DNA of 12,781 nucleotides from Podaxis mareebaensis (Eukaryota > Basidiomycota > Agaricomycetes > Agaricales > Agaricaceae). Made by a program: the position numbers and the translations under genes. The notes beneath the pieces are model-generated. The model saw only the letters and a list, made by a program, of their open reading frames with translations, had not been told where the DNA came from and made no database searches. This document shows, in pieces, positions 8,626-12,781 of the stretch; position 1 is the stretch's first letter, and the number at the start of each line of letters is the position of its first letter. The DNA lies in assembly GCA_018524725.1 (NCBI GenBank), contig JAEUWP010000290.1, positions 1 through 12,781 of the forward strand, written 5' to 3'.

Positions 8626-9642
8626 CTAGTACTTGGTGTATCCTCCATTAGCCCTTATCACTGCCTCTATCCTCCTAAGCATACTTTCAATCAACTTCTG
8701 ACACTCAGAAGCTGGTATGTCATTCCACTGGTCCTACACCCTCTCCCACAATTCATTTATTTCCTTGGGTGGAAATTCATACTCTCCTAGTTTTTTCTTG
8801 AGGTAATCCCATAAGTATTCAATGGGATTGAGGTCTAGAGACTGTGCTGGCCATGAAAGAACCTTGAATTAGTTCTCCTGAAACCAGGCTATAAATTTTT
8901 TGCTCTTGTACTTGGGGTTATTATCCTGTTGAAAAATCATTTCATCCTTCTCTAGCTCATACCACTCCACAGTCCTTCCAAGTTCATTTTCCAGAATGCT
9001 CACATAGAGGTTATCATCTATTTTCCCATCAATCTTGATTGCAAACCCAGTTCCTTCCCACAACATGCAGCCTCAAATTGTGAATGATTCTCCTCCAAAC
9101 TTGACTGTCCCCTCTATCAGCCTATTACTAAAGCCCTCTCCTGGCTTTTTCCATCCCTATTTCCTACTATCTAACTCCAACCTATTGATCTTAGTCTCAT
9201 CAGACCATATAACTTTCTTCCAGTCCTCTAGGGTCCAATGCTGGTGTGTCAAAGCAAAGTCCATCCTTTTCCTCCTATACCTAGCACTAAGGAAAGACTT
9301 TTTCTTCTTCACTACAGCTTTGAGACCTGCCTTCTTCAAATATCTTCTGACAGTCTGAGATGAGACTGATGTCTCATTCACCCTATTCAGTAACTTGGTC
9401 ACATCCAGGGTAGTATCAGCTTTACCAGAGCCAATGAGATGAAGGGCATGTCTAATATTGGCAGGAGTGAGTTTCTGAGGACAGCCTCCAGGGTTGCAGA
9501 AAAGTGTGGGAAAGTGCTAAGAGCACATTCTAGAGATAGAGGACTTGAAAACACCAGTAATGGCATGGATCTGAGCATATGTTTTGCCATCAAAAAGCAT
9601 AGAGAGGATAGTAACTTTAGTAGAGGAGGAGAGAGAGTGCAT
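8626..9642 (-). pseudogene. Tc1-type DD34E transposase, frame intact but with stops
   Basis: The frame of 338 codons runs from ATG at 9642 to TAG at 8626-8628 (GGYTKY end) with no indel, the usual length of a Tc1 transposase. The N-terminal helix-turn-helix reads TYAQIHAITGVFKSSISRM (about residues 19-37). The GGCPQKLTP stretch fits the GRPR-like linker with Arg changed to Cys (CGT to TGT). KVIWSDETK holds the first catalytic Asp (residue 148), MIFQQDNNPK the second (240), and SLDLNPIEYLWDYL the Glu (275), giving DD34E. Five premature stops (after RMCS, DSRK, SFTI, FQEN and WERV) are all single-base-explainable, mostly TAG or TGA in place of Trp or Gln. The gene is dead as written. The start is chosen because it lies upstream of the HTH and is in frame with the whole domain. 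Confidence 0.92.
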
Positions 9643-9660
9643 GACACACAGAAGGGGTAA

Positions 9661-9690
9661 GACCTGATGGAAAATGCTTGTCATCAGGTC
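9661..9690. promoter_or_regulatory. Perfect hairpin upstream of Tc1 transposase
   Basis: GACCTGATG (9661-9669) and CATCAGGTC (9682-9690) form a perfect 9-bp inverted repeat around a 12-base loop, 19 bases upstream of the transposase ATG. In the transcript it would fold in the 5' leader. Its role is unknown; it could be fortuitous. Confidence 0.4.
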
Positions 9691-9783
9691 TATAAATACA
9701 GGAGAAGTGATCAGTCACATGATCTTATTGAATGCAATCAACAAAGTCACATGAACTGTTTATCTTTTCCTACTTCATAGTCT

Positions 9784-9992
9784 GCAACAAAACTGTTCCA
9801 ATGAATAGTATTAATTAATTAATGTATGTTAAATGGAACTAGAAGAGTTATGTCATTATGCTTGACAGCATCAATGGTGACATAATAGGCTATGTATATA
9901 AATATTTTCAGAGAAACTGCTTTAGCTGATCTGGAGAAATATTAAATTCTTTCCAAAAGTTCTAAACATTGGAACAATTTTATTGCTCACTA
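9784..9992 (-). repeat. Right terminal inverted repeat of Tc1 element, itself palindromic
   Basis: It mirrors the left end: an inner GCAACAAAACTGTTCCAATG at 9784-9803 and the inverted outer motif at 9965-9992 (CATTGGAACAATTTTATTGC and onward). The spacing between inner and outer motifs is nearly the same at both ends, about 210 bases. Confidence 0.8.
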
Positions 9993-9994
9993 TA

Positions 9995-10085
9995 TCTACA
10001 CATCCTCTACCATTCCAGCCAGGCTCATGGCTCACTCAGGAACATATGGATGCACTTGGACTTTTTCAAAATGAATTTCTTATGC
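9995..10085 (+). pseudogene. pol: Gypsy pol fragment between Tc1 and LINE
   Basis: This reads STHPLPFQPGSWLTQEHM then DALGLFQNEFL, the linker before RT in fungal gypsy pol (relatives have LTQERLDALGL here). It is in frame with the protease segment ending at 8384 and is followed by LINE sequence from about 10086. The pol frame resumes at 11227 with EQNLIAQALMNNKSSLAWDE. Confidence 0.82.
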
Positions 10086-10086
10086 A

Positions 10087-10941
10087 TTTCATACTACCCC
10101 CTCTGGTAGGATTGAGGCCATTGCCAGCCTCATCCCCATCCAACTCCACTTCTTCATACTTGCAAAGAGATGCTCCCTCAGATTCCATATCCTTTCCCCC
10201 TCCCACCCCCTTAAACTCCTCACATGCAATATTGACTCCTTAAATGCATGTTACTCTAAACAGTGCTCAACAGCACTTGATTTCATCTTAGATGCTCAGT
10301 TGGTCACAGACTGATTCCAGTGTCTCCACCCTAGTGCTAAACCTGGCCAGTGCCTGCTGGACTTATTTAATGACCAAATCAAGTTCATTGAGTGTCCTGA
10401 CCCTTTGAAAGAAGGTGCCATGGCACTCTACATTGCCAATGCCTCTCAAGCTTGGGATCTATCTTTTTCCTCTCCTGAACTCACATGAACAACCCATTAT
10501 ACTACAGACACTCATGGCTATATCTGCTCAACCCTGCCAAATAACCTCTCCTGCCCAAGTATGCCAAAGGTGGTACTTGGCTCAATTCACCTCTCAGCTG
10601 AGATGCCCAGTTATGTGCATGCTTCACAAGATGCATGACCAACTATGTACCCTTCAGCACCTTTCAACAATGCTTCTTTTCTGGGTGCCATATCACCTCT
10701 TGCCCCTGTAGAGAACTGCTTGAAATGTGAGACCATATCCTCAACAAATGTTCTCACTTTACCTACCCAGTAGGAGCTTGTGATGGCTTCTACTAGCTTA
10801 TCAATTTCCTAGAATATAACCCAGCAGCCTTTTTATTCACTGACTAGATTCAAGGGCCCATTACCCAGGAGGAGTTTGCCACCTGCCACCTTACTTGCAA
10901 AGAGCAACTTGCAAACAATGGAGTCCCAGATGTTCACTAAA
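10087..10941 (+). pseudogene. LINE ORF2 C-terminal part, broken
   Basis: Two frames cover it. From 10087 it reads TTPSGRIEAIASLIPIQLHF and LSPSHPLKLL, the post-RT segment of fungal LINEs. From about 10491, after a frame change, it reads YAKGGTWL, LCACFTRCMTNYVPF, and then a CPCRELLEM-stop-DHILNKC cluster that matches the C-terminal cysteine/histidine knuckle of LINE ORF2. The end reads FLEYNPAAFLFTD, a pattern I associate with basidiomycete LINE ends. Stops lie at TGA (in M-stop-DHIL) and TAG (FY-stop-LIN and TD-stop-IQG), the first consistent with CGA to TGA. The catalytic RT core lies upstream of the truncation and is missing. Confidence 0.75.
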
Positions 10942-11226
10942 GGCTTTTCTTCTTTCTATTTTGCCTCATAGCTAGCTTCCTGCTCCTATGCCTCTTCCAA
11001 CTTCACTTTTCCCTCTCTCTCTTATATATTCTGAAAAGTTAGCTTCACTCTCTTCTCATCTCATTGTCTCTAGCATAGCTCCATACTCCCTATCCTCTTC
11101 TCATTCTCATTTTCCTTTGTCTTTTCTCTTTTCTTTCTCTAGTTATGGTATTGGGACTACTATTATGCACCTATTTGTAGTAGCTAGTCTATTACAATAA
11201 ACTCATTTTTTTTAAAAAAAAAAAAA
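10942..11226 (+). terminator. LINE 3' UTR, polyadenylation signal and tail
   Basis: Pyrimidine-rich untranslated sequence (about 11000-11140, with repeated TCTC and TTTC) leads to the conserved terminal block, AATAAA at 11196-11201, and a T8/A13 end. The terminal block is shared with the copy at 1-77. Confidence 0.75.
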
Positions 11227-12591
11227 GAACAAAACCTCATTGCCCAAGCCCTGATGAACAACAAAAGTAGCCTTGCATGGGATGAAACTGAGAAGGGACA
11301 ATTTTGTGATGACTATTTTGAACCTATAAAGATTCCCATCATTAAGCATGTGCCTTGGGTGAAGTCACTCCCCATACCACCTGGAATTCACAACAAGGTC
11401 ATTGACCTCATCAAACAGAAGATTGAAACTGGTGTTTATAAGCTATCTTACAGCTCATTGGCATCAATGGTTTACAGTCACTAAGAAAGATGGAAATATA
11501 TGAATTGCATACAACTTGATACCTCTCAACACCATCACCATCTGAGATTCACAAGCTCCACCACTTGTTCATTTCTACACTAAGCAATGTGCAGCCTAGG
11601 AAATCTACTCAGGGCTGGACATGTTTGTTGGCTATGATTATTGAAACTTAGCAGAGGAATCATGAGATCTAACTACTTTTGACATACCTCTGGGGACATT
11701 TCATCTAACTGTCTTACTACAGGGATAGACAGGCTCAGTAGGGGTATTCCAAAATAACATTGCATTTATCCCATAGGACAAAACCAAGAACACACCTAAC
11801 TTCCTAGACAATATCATCTTATTAGGACCAAAAATACACTACAAGAAGGACAACAGTACTTACAAAACAATTCCAGACAACCCAGAAATTTGATGTTTCA
11901 TCTGGGAGCATGCTGTCAATCTTAATTGGATCCTTCATCAACTCAAACATATAGGAGCAATGATATCAGTAGCAAAACTCCAGCTGTGTCAGCCAGAAAT
12001 CATGGCAGTAGGGCAGTCATGCACTTACAAAGAAGAGTGACCAGATACAACTACTGTTGACAAGATTCTGAGGTGGCCAGAGTGTAGGAATGTGTCAGAG
12101 ATGAGGGGATTTCTAGAGATGGCAGGGACAGTTAGGAATTGGATCAAATCCTTCACAGAAATCTGCAACCCACTTACCAAGTTGACCTGAGTAATGAAAA
12201 CCAAATTTGAGTGGGACAAGGAACAGTGAGTGGCTATGGAAGAAGTGAAGGCAAAAGTTGCAATGTGTGAAATAATACAACCAATTGATCATACACTACC
12301 ATATAATGTTATTCTCTCTATCAACACCTCAGTCATTGCTATTGGATATGTTCTAGCACAACTCAATAGCACTAAATGAAGACAACCTACCTGATTTGGA
12401 TTAATTATATGGAATAAACAAATCTCATGTTATTCATAAGTGAAACTCAAGTTATATGGCCTCTATTGAGCACTCAATGCATACAAAATCTGGATCATCA
12501 GGGTACCCAAGTTAGTTGTCAAAGCAGATGCAAAATATATTAAGGGGATGATTAACTGACTAGACATTCATCCTAATATAGCTATAAACTG
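11227..12591 (+). pseudogene. pol: Gypsy reverse transcriptase and RNase H, decayed
   Basis: The first part (11227-11452) reads AWDETEKGQFCDDYFEP and PWVKSLPIPPGIHNKVIDL. One shift near 11452-11459 follows. A single frame then runs from 11459 to 12591 with 16 stops by my count (12 TGA, 3 TAG, 1 TAA). RT landmarks are WFTVTKKDGN, LTTFDIPLGTFHLTVL, and FLDN at 11801-11812, where the family has F-x-DD, so the second catalytic Asp is now Asn. The RNase H segment has Asn at 12323-12325 and Lys at 12449-12451, where Asp (VDSS) and Glu (KLELYG) are expected; the Asp of ADAKYIKGM (12527-12529) is kept. Many TGAs fall at Arg positions. The domain stops after NIAIN at 12591, in the middle of RNase H. 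Confidence 0.88.
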
Positions 12592-12711
12592 TGTTATGAA
12601 CTCACCCCAGCCATCCCAAACCAATGTCATCTACCATGCACTCATCTATGAACTCAGCCTGCCCAACACCTCCCATGGTACTACCACTGATACCACCAAC
12701 TCTGCCATCAG
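12592..12711 (+). mobile_element. 5' part of a second long-LTR copy
   Basis: TGTTATGAAC at 12592 and the following 120 bases align with 1183-1302 without gaps. The ATG and frame of the LTR-internal reading frame are kept (MNSPQPSQTNVIYHALIYEL). After about 12711 the two copies diverge. It abuts the gypsy RNase H directly; five bases to its left read AACTG, but the other end lies outside, so a target duplication cannot be tested. It may be an LTR inserted into RNase H, or the 3' LTR of this gypsy element after loss of integrase. Confidence 0.7.
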
Positions 12712-12781
12712 CAGAAAGGCCAAAACTATACATACCAAAAAATATCAATACATATACTGAAATGTACTAAAAACCACAAAA
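12712..12781. other. A-rich end of window, no feature
   Basis: The sequence is A-rich, lacks similarity to the long LTR beyond 12711, and encodes nothing recognisable in the remaining bases. It may be a further insertion or a rearranged part of the LTR. Confidence 0.4.

Larger units (their letters stand above)
8385..9992 (-). mobile_element. Tc1-type DNA transposon, complete with TA duplication
   Basis: The 1608-bp element lies between TA at 8383-8384 and TA at 9993-9994. Its ends are inverted: the left starts CAGTGAGCAACAAAACTGTT, and the right read inward starts TAGTGAGCAATAAAATTGTT. Inverted similarity extends over about 210 bases at each side. The transposase lies on the minus strand between them. 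Deleting the element and one TA restores the gypsy pol frame (PPL then STHPLPFQPG), which fixes the boundaries to the base. Confidence 0.93.
10086..11226 (+). mobile_element. LINE, 5'-truncated, inserted in gypsy pol
   Basis: It starts inside the RT C-terminal region and ends with AATAAA (11196-11201) and 13 A (11214-11226). The last 70 bases match the tail at 1-77. The left junction was placed where gypsy coding (FQNEFLM) gives way to LINE coding (HTTPSGRIEAIASL); it could be a few bases either side. No target duplication could be read, because the poly(A) obscures the right side. 5' truncation and a poly(A) tail are the hallmarks of target-primed reverse transcription. Confidence 0.85.
4841..12591 (+). 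mobile_element. Ty3/gypsy retrotransposon, nested and decayed
   Basis: The element reads gag (5350-7614), protease and start of pol (7692-8384, then 9995 to about 10085), and RT with RNase H (11227-12591). The interruptions are a Tc1 transposon and a LINE. The order gag-PR-RT-RH is shared with other LTR elements, but the RT and RNase H wording (AWDETEKG, HVPWVKSLPIPPGI, KLVVKADAKYIKGM) is that of fungal Ty3/gypsy polyproteins. Integrase is not in the window; the element stops within RNase H where the long-LTR sequence at 12592 begins. The frame is riddled with stops, chiefly TGA, but has few indels, so decay was mainly by base substitution. Confidence 0.9.

Noticed and set aside
9035..9358. 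107-codon plus frame
   Set aside because: Antisense shadow of the Tc1 catalytic core, where DDE motifs read on the minus strand.
9399..9647. 82-codon minus frame at the start of the Tc1 transposase
   Set aside because: It is in a different frame from the HTH and catalytic motifs; the true frame starts at 9642 and continues to 8626.
9691..9698. TATAAATA near the Tc1 transposase start
   Set aside because: It is on the plus strand; on the minus strand, where the gene lies, it reads TATTTATA and is not a good TATA box.
1..12781. CRISPR arrays, tRNA or rRNA genes, prokaryotic operons
   Set aside because: No spaced direct repeats, no cloverleaf-like sequence or rRNA segment noticed; poly(A) tails, LTRs and fungal-type transposons point to a eukaryote.

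Overview
The window looks like a transposon graveyard in a filamentous fungus, most likely a basidiomycete. That placing is an inference from the kinds of element present: a Ty3/gypsy element whose gag, protease and RT/RNase H resemble those common in mushroom genomes, a Tc1-type DD34E transposon, a pogo-type DD35D transposon and a poly(A)-tailed LINE. I see no intact gene and no prokaryotic feature. The only stretch that may derive from a non-transposon gene is a broken SAP-like reading frame near 596-1057 (minus strand).

Layout. 1-77: 3' end and poly(A) tail of a LINE. 78-1177: sequence without an intact gene, holding the SAP-like remnant. 1183-2544: a 1.36-kb solo LTR (TGTTA...TAACA, 5-bp duplication TCTCC) that contains a reading frame of 226 codons starting at its fifth base. 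2645-2903: a second, unrelated 259-bp solo LTR (TGTTA...TAACA, 5-bp duplication TGCCC). 2946-4585: a pogo-like DNA transposon, transposase on the minus strand. 4688-4840: a fragment resembling the last part of the long LTR. 4841-12591: a Ty3/gypsy element on the plus strand: leader, gag, protease, RT and RNase H. A Tc1-type transposon (8385-9992) and a 5'-truncated LINE (about 10086-11226) are nested in its pol. At 12592 the RNase H stops abruptly where a second copy of the long-LTR start begins; the window ends 190 bases later.

Order of events. The gypsy element came first; Tc1 and the LINE landed in its pol, and a long-LTR sequence now adjoins its RNase H. Removing the Tc1 copy together with one TA restores the gypsy frame exactly, so that junction is secure.

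Mutation. By hand scan I find only four CpG dinucleotides in 12.8 kb, three of them in the first 17 bases. Most stops in the gypsy RT are TGA, several at positions where this family has Arg, as expected from CGA to TGA. Where the two LINE tails can be aligned, each CpG of the first copy is TA or TG in the second. The region has been through very strong CpG-directed deamination, by cytosine methylation or a RIP-like process, and the LINE tail at position 1 appears to have arrived later or escaped it.

The least familiar items are the reading frame inside the long LTR, the pogo element whose ends nearly match those of the Tc1 element, and the Tc1 ends, each of which is itself a palindrome of about 210 bp.
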